This document shows positions 11,913 through 20,804 of a stretch of DNA of 64,000 nt, one piece after another. The notes below the pieces were generated by a model. That model had not been told where the DNA came from. It ran no database searches and was given only the letters and a program-made list of their open reading frames with translations. Position numbers and translations under genes: made by a program. Location: assembly GCF_018332715.1 (NCBI RefSeq), contig NZ_BOQP01000017.1, forward strand, positions 363,848 through 427,847, read 5' to 3'. The first letter of the stretch is position 1. Every line of letters starts with the position of its first letter. The DNA comes from Winogradskya consettensis. GTDB taxonomy: Bacteria > Actinomycetota > Actinomycetes > Mycobacteriales > Micromonosporaceae.

Positions 11913-12905
11913 ATGACCAGAAAACGCACCGTGATCCTCGCCGTGATGTCCACCGCGATCGTCGGCCTGCCCCTGCTCGGCGACCGCATCACCCGGTCCG
12001 TCGCCGAACACCGGATCGCCGACCGCCTCCAGTGCGCCGCCGGCCTGAACTCGCCCCCGGACGTCTCCCTAGGCGGCTTCCCGTTCCTCACGCAGCTCGC
12101 CACCCGCACCCTGACCCACCCCACGATCAGCGCGAACAACGTCACCGCCGGCCCCATCACCCTCACCCACATCGCCGCCGAGGCCGAACACCTCAAGCTG
12201 GCCACACCGGTCACCGCCCGCACGATCTCCCTCGACGCGACAATCGGATACGCCACGCTGTCATCCCTCATGACCAAGGCCGGCACCAACCTCGACGGCA
12301 GTCCTGACAGCGGTCTCGGCAGCCTCCTCGGCCTCGGAAAGCAGCCCGCAGCCGACGGTCAGACCTCCACCGGGCGCAGCGGCGACGCGCCTGCCGAGGA
12401 AGGCTCCGGCACGACCGGCAGCAGCCCGGAAGCGGCCGGTGCTCTGGCCGGCGCTCTGGCCGGCGCCACCATCAGCGGCGATGAAACGGGCCGGCTGGTG
12501 ATCAATGCCAAGATGCCGATGCAGGGACGGACAATGCCGATCAGCGTGTACGCCGACCTCGCCCTGACCGCCGGCAAGCTGACCGTACGCCCCGCCGAGG
12601 TGGAGATCAGCGCCTTCGGAATCCGGGTTCCCGCCGACCGGCTCGGCGAACTCGGTCAGGGCCGCACGATCACCCTGCCCACCCTGCCCGGCGGCCTCAC
12701 CTTCCAGACCATCGAGGCCCACCCGGACGGCCTGCGCCTGGTCATCGCCGGCCGCAACGTCTCGTTCAACCCCACCGACGCCACGCCCAGCACCAACCCC
12801 ACCGGAACCGGATCCGACCCCACCGGCGCCGAGTCCGGCACCGGGCTCGCCGGAGCCGTGGCAAGAGCTCTCACCGACGCCGGCGCCTGCCGCAAACCGG
12901 CCTGA
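11913..12905 (+). CDS. DUF2993 (LmeA-family) phospholipid-binding exported protein
   Basis: This 330-residue protein has an N-terminal signal or anchor helix (VILAVMSTAIVGLPLLG), the DUF2993 signature LGGFPFLTQL, and repeating beta-strand text. In mycobacteria the family member LmeA binds phospholipid in the periplasm and supports mannan elongation of lipomannan. The present protein carries a Gly/Ser/Ala-rich insert at about residues 125-185 and a Thr/Pro/Gly-rich stretch near the C-terminus. It starts 55 bases after the histidine kinase stop, with a candidate regulator box in the gap. A link between two-component signalling and envelope lipid is inferred. Confidence 0.85.
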   Translation: MTRKRTVILAVMSTAIVGLPLLGDRITRSVAEHRIADRLQCAAGLNSPPDVSLGGFPFLTQLATRTLTHPTISANNVTAGPITLTHIAAEAEHLKLATPVTARTISLDATIGYATLSSLMTKAGTNLDGSPDSGLGSLLGLGKQPAADGQTSTGRSGDAPAEEGSGTTGSSPEAAGALAGALAGATISGDETGRLVINAKMPMQGRTMPISVYADLALTAGKLTVRPAEVEISAFGIRVPADRLGELGQGRTITLPTLPGGLTFQTIEAHPDGLRLVIAGRNVSFNPTDATPSTNPTGTGSDPTGAESGTGLAGAVARALTDAGACRKPA

Positions 12906-13455
12906 CGGCCACCCCACGGGCGGAGGGTCATCCTGACGCGCCGACGAATCGGTTTCCGGCCCGCCGGCGGCCCATCACGAACCCCCGGCCACGCGGTGAA
13001 ACTCGACCACCTGGTCGTGCGGCGGGGGACCGCATCCTGGCGCTCATCGTTACCGTCCCGGTGCTCAACGTCACGCTCACCACACGGAAGAGGGTCGGCC
13101 AACCGGCGCGAAGGGTCGGTGGGACGGCCCGATCCGGTCATCGGAACGGTCATCCGGGCACGTCCGAACGGCGCCATGGGCACGCTCCCACGGGATCTGC
13201 CATGAAAAATCTTGCGACGTCAGCAACCTCACCGCATCGGTGATCTTCCATTGATAATTGCATCCGATCAGCGGAAGTCTTATATAAATAGTGTTAACCG
13301 TTTTACTTGCCCTTCCCTCTGGTGCCGAATCGTTACTCGGTTGATCATTCGGAAACATTGCGAAAGACCTCGCCTCACTCTTGACTGACTGCCAGGGGAA
13401 CCGGAGATGGTGACGGCGTTGTCACGCCCCGGCGTGATGTGACATAGGGAGTGGC
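12906..13455 (+). other. Intergenic region with an AT-rich promoter zone before the agl genes
   Basis: No convincing gene is seen here; the short open frames (for example 12996-13205) lack family features and ribosome sites. The first 290 bases are GC-rich. From about 13200 to 13380 the DNA turns unusually AT-rich, including TTATATAAATAG near 13280, and a TTGACT box lies at 13381. This zone probably carries the transporter promoter. Confidence 0.6.
13422..13437 (+). promoter_or_regulatory. Perfect palindrome, probable operator of the agl operon
   Basis: TCACGCC-CC-GGCGTGA is a perfect 7-bp inverted repeat ending 18 bp before the aglE start codon. A second, overlapping inverted repeat, GTGAC-N6-GTCAC (13410-13425), lies just upstream. 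Such sites usually bind a LacI- or ROK-type sugar repressor; none is encoded nearby. Confidence 0.45.
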
Positions 13456-14823
13456 ATGTTCGGTCTTGCGAAGAGTCGGCGCCTCAGGGGCGCGCTCGCG
13501 GGCACCGTGGGGGTAGGCCTGGTACTCGGGGCAGCCGCCTGCAGCAGCAGCAGCGACAGCTCGGATGACGACACCGCCAGTGCGGCGTCCATCGACTGCG
13601 CGCCATACAAGACGTTCGGCGACCTCAAGGGCAAGACGGTCTCGGTCTACACGGGCATCGTCACGCCGGAGGACAAGGCCTACAAGGACTCGTACAAGCC
13701 CTTCGAGGACTGCACCGGCGTCACGATCAAGTACGAGGGTGACAAGTCCTTCGAGACGCAGATCCTCGTCCGCGCCAAGGCCGGCAACCCGCCGGACCTC
13801 GCGATCGTGCCGCAGCCCGGCCTGCTCAAGCAGCTCGTCGCGACCGGTAAAGCGGTGGCGGCCCCGGCTGAGGTCTCGGCGAACGTCGACAAGTTCTGGG
13901 GTGCCGACTGGAAGGCCTACGGCACCGTCGACGGCAAGTTCTACGCCGCCCCCTCGGGTGCGAGCGTGAAGTCGCTGGTCTGGTACTCGCCCAGCGAGTT
14001 CAAGGACGCCGGCTACACCGTTCCGACCACGCTCGACGAGCTCAAGACGCTCACCGACAAGATGGTCGCGGACAAGAAGAAGCCGTGGTGCGCGGGCATC
14101 GCCAGCGGTGAGGCCACGGGTTGGCCGCTCACCGACTGGATGGAGGACTTCATGCTCCGGCTCTCCGGGCCGGAGACCTATGACAAGTGGGTCAACCACG
14201 ACATCCCCTTCAACGGTCCCGACTCGACTGCGGCACTCGACGCCGTCGGCGCGTACCTGAAGAACCCGGCCTACGTGAACGGTGGCCTCGGCGACGTCAA
14301 GAGCATCGCCACCACCACGTTCCAGGAGGCCGGCCTGCCGATCCTCGACGGAACCTGCTCGCTGCACCGCATGGCGAGCTTCTACGCGGCCAACTTCCCC
14401 GCGGGCACGAAGGTGGCCGAGGACGGCGACGTCTTCGCGTTCTACCTGCCGGGCAAGGACGCCACCAGCAAGCCGGTTCTGGGTGGCGGCGAGTTCAACC
14501 TCGCGTTCGCCGACCGTCCCGAGGTGAAGGCGTTCCAGACGTACCTGTCGACCGACACCTGGGCGAACATCAAGGCGCAGGCCTCGCAGGGCTGGATCTC
14601 GGCCAACAAGGGCCTGGACACCAGCAAGGTCAGCAACCCGATCGACAAGCTCTCCGCCGACCTGCTGCAGAACCCGAGCACGACGTTCCGCTTCGACGGC
14701 TCCGACCAGATGCCCGCCGCGGTCGGCTCCAACGCCATCTTCAAGCAGATGACGAACTGGATCACCGGACAGGACACCAAGACCACGGTCGACAACGTCG
14801 AAAAGGCGTGGCCCGCCAAGTGA
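13456..14823 (+). CDS. aglE: Alpha-glucoside ABC transporter substrate-binding lipoprotein
   Basis: This 455-residue extracytoplasmic binding protein has an N-terminal lipoprotein signal with lipobox LGAAAC (Cys29) followed by a Ser/Asp linker. Its text closely follows the AglE family of alpha-glucoside (sucrose, maltose, trehalose) binding proteins: KTVSVYTGIVTPED, GNPPDLAIVPQPGLL, WKAYGTVDGKFYAAP, PWCAGIASGEATGWP. The two permease genes follow in the usual E-F-G order. A strong intercistronic stem-loop lies after the stop, which would favour higher levels of the binding protein than of the permeases. AGGGAG precedes the ATG. Confidence 0.88.
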   Translation: MFGLAKSRRLRGALAGTVGVGLVLGAAACSSSSDSSDDDTASAASIDCAPYKTFGDLKGKTVSVYTGIVTPEDKAYKDSYKPFEDCTGVTIKYEGDKSFETQILVRAKAGNPPDLAIVPQPGLLKQLVATGKAVAAPAEVSANVDKFWGADWKAYGTVDGKFYAAPSGASVKSLVWYSPSEFKDAGYTVPTTLDELKTLTDKMVADKKKPWCAGIASGEATGWPLTDWMEDFMLRLSGPETYDKWVNHDIPFNGPDSTAALDAVGAYLKNPAYVNGGLGDVKSIATTTFQEAGLPILDGTCSLHRMASFYAANFPAGTKVAEDGDVFAFYLPGKDATSKPVLGGGEFNLAFADRPEVKAFQTYLSTDTWANIKAQASQGWISANKGLDTSKVSNPIDKLSADLLQNPSTTFRFDGSDQMPAAVGSNAIFKQMTNWITGQDTKTTVDNVEKAWPAK

Positions 14824-14837
14824 GCTAGGAAGTCCCG

Positions 14838-14864
14838 GGGCCGGTCGCCACAGGTGACCGGCCC
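14838..14864 (+). terminator. Intercistronic stem-loop between aglE and aglF
   Basis: GGGCCGGTC (14838-14846) pairs with GACCGGCCC (14856-14864), followed by TTCTCC. Placed between a binding-protein gene and its permease gene, it probably acts as a partial terminator or mRNA stabiliser. Confidence 0.65.
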
Positions 14865-14897
14865 TTCTCCTCTCTCCTCAAAGGAGGTATGGGTCGC

Positions 14898-15878
14898 GTG
14901 TTAACCGCAGACACCAACGCCGGCAAGATCGGGCTGATGATCGCCGCGATCCTGCTCTTCGCCGCGGTCGTAGGCATCATCCTGTTCATCGCCACGCTGT
15001 TCCGGGGCCGGCTAGCCGACCGTTTCACCGCGTACATCTATCTGGCACCGACCTTGATCATGCTGGCCGTCGGCCTCGTCTACCCGGGCGTCCGCACGAT
15101 CTACCAGTCGTTCTTCAACGCCGCCGGGGACGCCTTCATCGGCCTCGGCAACTACGAGACGATCTTCACCGACAGCGAACAGCTGACGGTGCTGCGCAAC
15201 ACGGTCATCTGGGTCGTGCTCACCCCGTTCGTCGCCACGGCGATCGGCATGCTCTACGCCATCCTGGTCGACAAGACGAAGTTCGAGTCGTTCGCCAAGG
15301 CTCTGGTCTTCCTCCCGATGGCGATCTCGTTCGTGGGCGCCTCCATCATCTGGAGCTTCGTCTACGCGTACCGGCCGGACCAGGCCAACGTGAAGCAGAT
15401 CGGCCTGCTCAACCAGGTCGTCGTCTGGCTGGGCGGCACCCCGCAGCAGTGGCTGCTCACCGACTGGCTCAACACGTTCCTCCTCATCGTCGTGCTGATC
15501 TGGATCCAGGCCGGCTTCGCGATGACCGTGCTGTCGGCGGCCATCAAGGCGATCCCGGAGGACATCATCGAGGCCGCCCGTCTCGACGGGGTCGGCCCGT
15601 GGGGCATGTTCCGATTCGTGACGCTGCCGGCGATCCGCCCGGCCGTGGTTGTCGTGCTGACCACCATCGCGATCGGCACGCTGAAGGTCTTCGACATCGT
15701 CCGGACGATGACCGGCGGCCAGTTCAACACCAGCGTGATCGCCAACGAGTTCTACAGCCAGAGCTTCCGCAGCGACAACCAGGGGCTCGGCGCGGCGCTC
15801 GCGGTGCTGCTGTTCATCCTGGTGATCCCCATCGTCGTCTACAACATCCGGCAGCTCAAGCAATCGGAGGCGCTATGA
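14898..15878 (+). CDS. aglF: Alpha-glucoside ABC transporter permease, MalF type
   Basis: This is a membrane permease of 326 residues with about eight hydrophobic segments and the EAA loop EAARLDGVGPWG at about residue 225 that contacts the ATPase. Its opening (ADRFTAYIYLAPTLIML) is typical of AglF. GTG 14898 is preferred because AAAGGAGGT ends at 14888, nine bases upstream. The ATG at 14889 abuts that ribosome site and is too close, although it would add only three residues. The stop overlaps the next start as ATGA. Confidence 0.87.
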   Translation: MLTADTNAGKIGLMIAAILLFAAVVGIILFIATLFRGRLADRFTAYIYLAPTLIMLAVGLVYPGVRTIYQSFFNAAGDAFIGLGNYETIFTDSEQLTVLRNTVIWVVLTPFVATAIGMLYAILVDKTKFESFAKALVFLPMAISFVGASIIWSFVYAYRPDQANVKQIGLLNQVVVWLGGTPQQWLLTDWLNTFLLIVVLIWIQAGFAMTVLSAAIKAIPEDIIEAARLDGVGPWGMFRFVTLPAIRPAVVVVLTTIAIGTLKVFDIVRTMTGGQFNTSVIANEFYSQSFRSDNQGLGAALAVLLFILVIPIVVYNIRQLKQSEAL

Positions 15879-16789
15879 CCACCGCCCTGCCGAGCACCGA
15901 GGTGCTGCCGGCCGCTGTCAAGGACGAGACCACCACCTCGTACGCGAAGAGGAAGCTCAGCTCCCCCTGGGCCTCGCTCGCCGCGCTCGTCATCGCCATC
16001 CTCTGGACCCTGCCGACGTTCGGCCTGCTCGTCTCGTCGTTCCGCCCCGAACGCGCGATCAAGACGACCGGCTGGTGGACGTTCTTCTCGGACCCGCAGG
16101 TCACCCTCGACAACTACAAGGCGGTGCTCGACTCCGAAGAGGGAGCCGGGCTGGGCTCGTTCTTCATCAACTCCATCGTGATCTCCATCCCCTCGGTGCT
16201 GATCCCGTTGACCCTGGCCACGATCGCGGCGTACGCCTTCGCCTGGATCAAGTTCCCCGGCCGGAACCTGCTCTTCCTCGTCATCTTCGCCCTGCAGATC
16301 GTGCCCCTGCAGGTCACGCTGATCCCGCTGCTCACCCTCTACGTGGACGCGGGCCTGGCGAACACGTTCTGGACGATCTGGCTGTCGCACTCGATCTTCG
16401 GTCTTCCACTCGCCATCTATCTCCTGCACAACTTCATGCGGGAGATCCCGGCCTCCCTGCTGGAAGCGGCCCGCGTCGACGGCGCGGGTCACGTGGCGAT
16501 CTTCTTCAGGGTCCTGCTACCGCTGCTGCGCCCGGCCCTGGCCGCGTTCGGCATCTTCCAGTTCCTCTGGGTGTGGAACGACCTGCTGGTCGCCCTGGTG
16601 TTCGGCGGTGGCGGCACCGAGATCGCCCCCATCACGGTGGCCCTGGCCAACCTGAGCGGCACCCGCGGCACGGCGTGGCACCTGCTCTCGGCGGGCGCCT
16701 TCGTCTCCATCATCGTCCCGGTCACCATCTTCCTGTTCCTCCAGCGTTACTTCGTCCGCGGCCTGCTCGCGGGCAGCGTCAAGGGCTGA
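15875..16789 (+). CDS. aglG: Alpha-glucoside ABC transporter permease, MalG type
   Basis: This 304-residue permease has six predicted membrane helices and the EAA loop EAARVDGAGHVAIF at about residue 197. The segment FLWVWNDLLVALVF is typical of MalG-type proteins. ATG 15875 overlaps the aglF stop (ATGA) and has GGAGG upstream. No ATP-binding subunit follows. Actinomycetes often use a shared MsiK-type ATPase encoded elsewhere for such importers, so the system is likely complete in the genome but not here. A hairpin terminator follows. Confidence 0.87.
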   Translation: MTTALPSTEVLPAAVKDETTTSYAKRKLSSPWASLAALVIAILWTLPTFGLLVSSFRPERAIKTTGWWTFFSDPQVTLDNYKAVLDSEEGAGLGSFFINSIVISIPSVLIPLTLATIAAYAFAWIKFPGRNLLFLVIFALQIVPLQVTLIPLLTLYVDAGLANTFWTIWLSHSIFGLPLAIYLLHNFMREIPASLLEAARVDGAGHVAIFFRVLLPLLRPALAAFGIFQFLWVWNDLLVALVFGGGGTEIAPITVALANLSGTRGTAWHLLSAGAFVSIIVPVTIFLFLQRYFVRGLLAGSVKG

Positions 16790-16801
16790 GCACCACCCCA
16801 C

Positions 16802-16840
16802 GAGGCCCGTGGTCCCGCACATCGCGGGGTCGCGGGCCTC
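16802..16840 (+). terminator. Hairpin terminator after aglG
   Basis: GAGGCCCG (16802-16809) pairs perfectly with CGGGCCTC (16833-16840), with an inner CCCGC/GCGGG stem at 16814-16828. There is no T-run, which is common for actinomycete terminators. Confidence 0.7.
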
Positions 16841-16885
16841 AGCCGTGCCCCCAGGATGGACCGATCGGCGCCGGCCGTGCCCGCG

Positions 16886-16926
16886 TTGTCCACAGGGCCT
16901 CCGGCCGGTGTCGCGAGTTGTCCACA
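16886..16926 (+). promoter_or_regulatory. Two perfect DnaA-box-like sequences
   Basis: TTGTCCACA, the actinomycete DnaA-box consensus, occurs at 16886-16894 and 16918-16926 in the same orientation, each followed by GGGC and spaced 32 bp start to start. They lie just upstream of the orphan 994-residue protein gene. They may be DnaA regulatory sites; two boxes alone do not make an origin. Confidence 0.5.
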
Positions 16927-16980
16927 GGGCGGAGATCGAGGACGAAATCCGGTAGACGCCGGGGCCATCATGGTCTGGTG

Positions 16981-19965
16981 ATGGTCACGGTGTCGGGTGG
17001 TGTGGCGGTCGGTGCCAGGGAATGCGTCCTGGCACTCGACCCCGTGACCCGTGCTGCCGATCTCTCGCCGGGCACCCCGGTCGCCATCGGTCCCGCGGAG
17101 GCCGGCCCCGGGGCCCGGAAAGCCGCGGTCGCCGAGCTGAGCGCCCTCGTCACCGCCGCAGGAGTGGTCGCCGCCGACGCGACCGCCGATCTGGGTGGCG
17201 GGTTCCGCTCCGCGAGGATCGCCGGAGGCGCGGGTGACCGCCGAGACGCCGTGCTCGCCGCACTCGCCGTGCCCCGCTTCGCGGACCGGCTGGGGCCACC
17301 GGCCGCCACACTGGTCGCCCTGTTCGGTCCCGACGCCACGAAGCCTCTCGGCGCGGCTACCCTGGAAGCGATCGCGGACGGGCGGTGGCCCGTTCTGCGC
17401 TTCGCGGTGGCCGTCAGCGACCTGCTCGGCCCCGAGCAACTCGTCGAGGTTCTGGCGCTACGGGCACCGGCGGGAGTCGACCCGTTCCCCGACGGGTTGC
17501 CTTCGGTGGCCGGTGACCACCTCGGACGGGTGCTGTCGTCCTACAGCCCCCGGCGGCGGCTGACCCTGATCACCGGGCTGTGGGAGCATCTCTGCGGCCT
17601 CCTGCGAGAGCGACGACGCGTCGAGCGGCTCGGCAAGTGGCAGCACGGTCACGAGCTGACGGTCAAGCTACGGGCCCGTCGCGCCCAGCACGAGGACGCG
17701 ATCCTCGAGCGCCTGTTGCCCCGCAGAGTGACGCTGATCCAGGCAGCGCTCTGGCATCCCTCGCAGTCCTACTGGCGGGAGCGTTTCACCCGGGTGCTGC
17801 ACGACGCCATGGGCGCCACCGTGCTGGCGCGGGTCGCCACCACCGCCGCCGACCACGGCACCGGGGCCGCACTCGTCCACCACCGCCACGAGCTGGACGC
17901 GGCGGCCGCGTTGCTGAGCAGGCGCGCCGCCGTCGACGCCGCCAGGCTCGTCCCCGGCCTCACCGGGCACCCGGCCCGGCCCGGTTCCTACGTCCGCGAC
18001 CTGGCAGAGCGGGCCGGCCAGGAAGACCTCTCCGCGAAACAGCTGCAGACCGTCGATGCCAGGCTCCGCACGGCCCACACCTACGCCACACTGGCGTGGC
18101 GGGCAGCCGAGGACATGCTCTGTGACGGGGAGGATCACCTGATCAACCCGGACGCCCAGGCGGCGATGGACTCCTTCCAGTCGGTGAGCCTCACCGGCTG
18201 GCGCACAGCGGCCGGCTATTTCTCGCCGCACCGGATGGAGACGTGGCCCCAGCCGATGTCGGGTGACCTGCCGGCGCTGCCGGACCGGCTGCGTGCCGAC
18301 CCCGCCGCTACGCCGGCGAGCATCGAGGTCGTCGCCGACCTGTTCTGGCTCGGTGAGCTCGCCGACGCCATGGCCCAGCTGCGCGGCCGGCCCGCCGCCG
18401 AGCTCGACCACAATCATGGCTGGCTCAGTGCGGTGATTCCCCGGATCCCCCAGGAGCTCACCACGGTGGCCCGCACCGCCGCCCACGCGGCCCAACTGGC
18501 CGGGCTCAGCGGCGTGGTTCCCGCGAAACCTCGCGGCTGGGGCGAGCTGAGCGCCGCACTGCACGCCGCGCAGGAGGCGGCCGAGGCACTGGTCGCGGGA
18601 TTCACCGTGCCGCCCGAGGTCCAGGCGTTCGACGCGACCCTCCTGCCCGGCACCACGGACCGCATCGAGATCGCCCGCACCGGGAGCACCCTGACGGGCT
18701 GGGCGGCGTACATGGGCAATTGCATCGCCGGCAGTGACTACGCCGACGAGGCTATGGCGGGCCGGATGGTGCTGCTGGCCCTGCGCGCCCCCGACGGCGA
18801 GATCCGGGCCAACGTGAGCGTCCAGTCGACCGGCAAGGGCTGGAAACTCGACGAGATGAAGGCCCGCTTCAACGCCGACCCCGCCCCGGACCTGGTCGAG
18901 CACGTCCGCGCCTGGATGCGCACCCTGCCACCACCGCGGGTCACCACCCCACCCGTCCGCGACGACCCCGCCACGGACCCCTCCCCGGCCCGGACCGCCC
19001 GCCGCCGCCCACCGGCCCAGCGACTCGCCGAGCAGTGGGCCGACCGGCTCACGGTGCCGCTCCGGCCCGAGCCCGCCCTGACCAAGCTCATCGCCGCCGA
19101 CCCCACACCCGCAAGCCTCGTGGCCCTGCGCCGCCTGACCCCGGCGGCGCTGACGGACCACGTCCGCCACGCCCTGCACGACCCGGCACAGGCCGCGAAC
19201 CTCTGGACGGCCACGGCCCACCGCCCCCTCACGGCCGCAATCAACGAGCTCCCCGACGAGGTACGCGCCCGCCTCGCACCCCTGTCCCGCGACGAACCGC
19301 TACCCGGCGCACTCCGCAAACTGGCCCGACTCCCCGGCGTGGCCCCGGCCCGAACCGCCGAGCTGGTCGCCCTCCGAGTCCGCGCCGCCTTCGCCACCCT
19401 CCTGCGCACCGACGACCCGATCCTGGCCGCCGCGATGACGGCCCGCCCGCACAACCCCCTGCTCCGCGCCGCCGCCCTGGCCGTAACGTCCTGGGGCGGC
19501 CTCCCCACCGCAGCGACCGGACCGTCCGGGACAGCCCGGCCAGACGATGCACCCCGGCCAGACGGCGGGGCCCGGCCAGACGGCGGGGCCCGGCCAGACG
19601 GCGGGGCCCGGCCAGACGGCGGGGTCCAGCCAGACGGCGGGGTCCAGCCCTATGAGACAGCTCGGCCAGACGGGGCGGCCCGACCAAACGGTGCGGCCCA
19701 GCCGCGTGAGACAGCTCGGCCGGACGGGGCGGCCTGGCCAGAGGGGGCAGCCCAGCCGCATGAGTCAGCTCGGCCAGACGGGGCGGCTCGGCCAGACGGG
19801 GCGGCTCGGTCGGACGGGGCGAACGAGCCGTCCGAAACAGCCGGGCCGGACTGGGTGACAGAGTCATCCGATGTAGTTGGGCCGGACGGGGCAGCCCAGC
19901 CGTTCCCGGTGGGCGGGCTCCACCAGGTCGGCGGCCCTGGCGGAGTCAGAGACTCGAACGAGTGA
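16981..19965 (+). CDS. Large orphan protein with a PcfJ-like segment and a hexapeptide-repeat tail
   Basis: I do not recognise this 994-residue protein as a named family. Most of it is Ala/Leu/Arg-rich predicted helix. Residues about 572-630 contain WAAYMGNCIAGSDYADEAM followed by beta-strand text (MVLLALRAPDGEIRANVSVQ) and W-K-L-D-E-M. This is reminiscent of the Cys-centred core of PcfJ-like proteins (M-G-x-C-x-x-x-Y), though the match is weak and by eye. Residues about 850-960 are tandem RPDGGA/RPDGAA hexapeptides and look disordered. ATG 16981 is chosen because everything upstream in frame overlaps aglG or the terminator; the ribosome site is weak. It has no operon partner. Two DnaA-box-like repeats lie 55-95 bp upstream. 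Confidence 0.7.
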   Translation: MVTVSGGVAVGARECVLALDPVTRAADLSPGTPVAIGPAEAGPGARKAAVAELSALVTAAGVVAADATADLGGGFRSARIAGGAGDRRDAVLAALAVPRFADRLGPPAATLVALFGPDATKPLGAATLEAIADGRWPVLRFAVAVSDLLGPEQLVEVLALRAPAGVDPFPDGLPSVAGDHLGRVLSSYSPRRRLTLITGLWEHLCGLLRERRRVERLGKWQHGHELTVKLRARRAQHEDAILERLLPRRVTLIQAALWHPSQSYWRERFTRVLHDAMGATVLARVATTAADHGTGAALVHHRHELDAAAALLSRRAAVDAARLVPGLTGHPARPGSYVRDLAERAGQEDLSAKQLQTVDARLRTAHTYATLAWRAAEDMLCDGEDHLINPDAQAAMDSFQSVSLTGWRTAAGYFSPHRMETWPQPMSGDLPALPDRLRADPAATPASIEVVADLFWLGELADAMAQLRGRPAAELDHNHGWLSAVIPRIPQELTTVARTAAHAAQLAGLSGVVPAKPRGWGELSAALHAAQEAAEALVAGFTVPPEVQAFDATLLPGTTDRIEIARTGSTLTGWAAYMGNCIAGSDYADEAMAGRMVLLALRAPDGEIRANVSVQSTGKGWKLDEMKARFNADPAPDLVEHVRAWMRTLPPPRVTTPPVRDDPATDPSPARTARRRPPAQRLAEQWADRLTVPLRPEPALTKLIAADPTPASLVALRRLTPAALTDHVRHALHDPAQAANLWTATAHRPLTAAINELPDEVRARLAPLSRDEPLPGALRKLARLPGVAPARTAELVALRVRAAFATLLRTDDPILAAAMTARPHNPLLRAAALAVTSWGGLPTAATGPSGTARPDDAPRPDGGARPDGGARPDGGARPDGGVQPDGGVQPYETARPDGAARPNGAAQPRETARPDGAAWPEGAAQPHESARPDGAARPDGAARSDGANEPSETAGPDWVTESSDVVGPDGAAQPFPVGGLHQVGGPGGVRDSNE
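19540..19835. repeat. 18-bp coding tandem repeat array
   Basis: The unit CGGCCAGACGGCGGGGCC recurs four times almost exactly at 19555-19628, then in degenerate form to about 19835. It encodes RPDGGA in the host gene. All three forward frames and at least one reverse frame stay open through it, so antisense open frames here are artefacts of the repeat. Confidence 0.85.
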
Positions 19966-20403
19966 GACGAGACCGGTCAGGTCCACAGCGGAATCGGCAC
20001 AGTGGCCGGAATGCCGCACGCCCGCGGGGGCACTCGGCTCGACGGGCAGCGCAGGGTCGGGGCGTGTGCGGCTGTCAGCGGGCGGCGGCAGGTGACGGTT
20101 CCGGGCTATCCGGCCTCGTCGCTGCGGGATCCGTTGTGGCAGGGTTCGTGGCCGGACGCCGTGGAGCTGGGCGGAGTCGCCGACGAGTTCTGGCAGCGGA
20201 TCGCCGTGCACGGGCTGCTGGTTCCTTCGTCGTGGCTCGGTCAGGGATGGCCGGCACTCTGGGGGCGCTCATTCGGTCACTGAAGTCGGTCACTGAAGTC
20301 GGACCCGATCCTCTCTGCCGCAGCCCGCAAGCCGCAGGACTGGGCGGGCACTCCAGGACGGCCTCGATCGTGGCCCCGGGCGACCCTCAACCCAGGCGGC
20401 CGG
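19966..20403 (+). other. Intergenic region with a possible gene remnant
   Basis: No gene is supported. The frame 20002-20283 contains protein-like text (ELGGVADEFWQRIAVHGLLVPSSWLGQ) but has no recognisable family or ribosome site and may be a remnant. A perfect tandem duplication of the 13-mer CGGTCACTGAAGT lies at 20274-20299. Confidence 0.5.
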
Positions 20404-20721
20404 TCAGTCCAGGGGCTGGTGATTCACCCAGATCGCCTTGTACGGGTAGCGGTTCTGCCAGCGCTCGATGAGGTCGAAGACGCCCGGCATGCTGAAGGAC
20501 GCGTTCAGGGCGTCGAGGTCGGTCAGACGGAGCTGCACGATGGCGCTGGCGACGGCGAGCGGGGCGTGGTCGTCGCCGGGGACCCGGATGTGGTGCTGGG
20601 CGGCGAAGGAATCGATCAGGCCGGAGTTCATGACGAGTTCTTCGAGTTCTTTGAGGTAGCGGTCGAGCTCGTCGCCGGGAATGGGATTGTCGAACGCTAC
20701 GATCATCGTGTGGTGGATCAT
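20404..20721 (-). CDS. Small ferredoxin-like (Dabb/EthD-type) alpha-beta barrel protein
   Basis: This is a protein of about 105 residues starting MIHHTMIVAFDN, with alternating strand and helix text and a C-terminal MPGVFDLIERWQNRYPYKAIWV. It resembles the small dimeric alpha-beta barrel proteins (stress-responsive Dabb or EthD types), but no diagnostic residue is certain. ATG 20721 is chosen because the open frame upstream runs into the LysR gene. It is transcribed divergently from that LysR gene with 83 bp between them, the classic arrangement for a LysR target. Confidence 0.6.
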   Translation of the reverse strand: MIHHTMIVAFDNPIPGDELDRYLKELEELVMNSGLIDSFAAQHHIRVPGDDHAPLAVASAIVQLRLTDLDALNASFSMPGVFDLIERWQNRYPYKAIWVNHQPLD

Positions 20722-20804
20722 GTACCCAGTGAACAGGGATTTTATGATTGCATCCAAGATCTTCTGGTTCTTGAACGATGCCTGCGGGGAATGGATGTCT
20801 TGGC

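Noticed and set aside
12996..13243. Small open frames of 60-69 residues before the agl operon
   Set aside because: They run through a promoter region, have no ribosome site and end in AT-rich non-coding sequence.
16886..16926. Replication origin
   Set aside because: Only two DnaA boxes, and no dnaA, dnaN, parA/B, rep gene or AT-rich unwinding element nearby.
19241..19867. Reverse-strand open frames of repeated RRLAGP text
   Set aside because: Produced by the 18-bp coding repeat of the plus-strand gene.
20002..20283. 93-residue protein-like open frame
   Set aside because: Part of the text looks protein-like, but there is no family match, ribosome site or conserved neighbour; noted only as a possible remnant.
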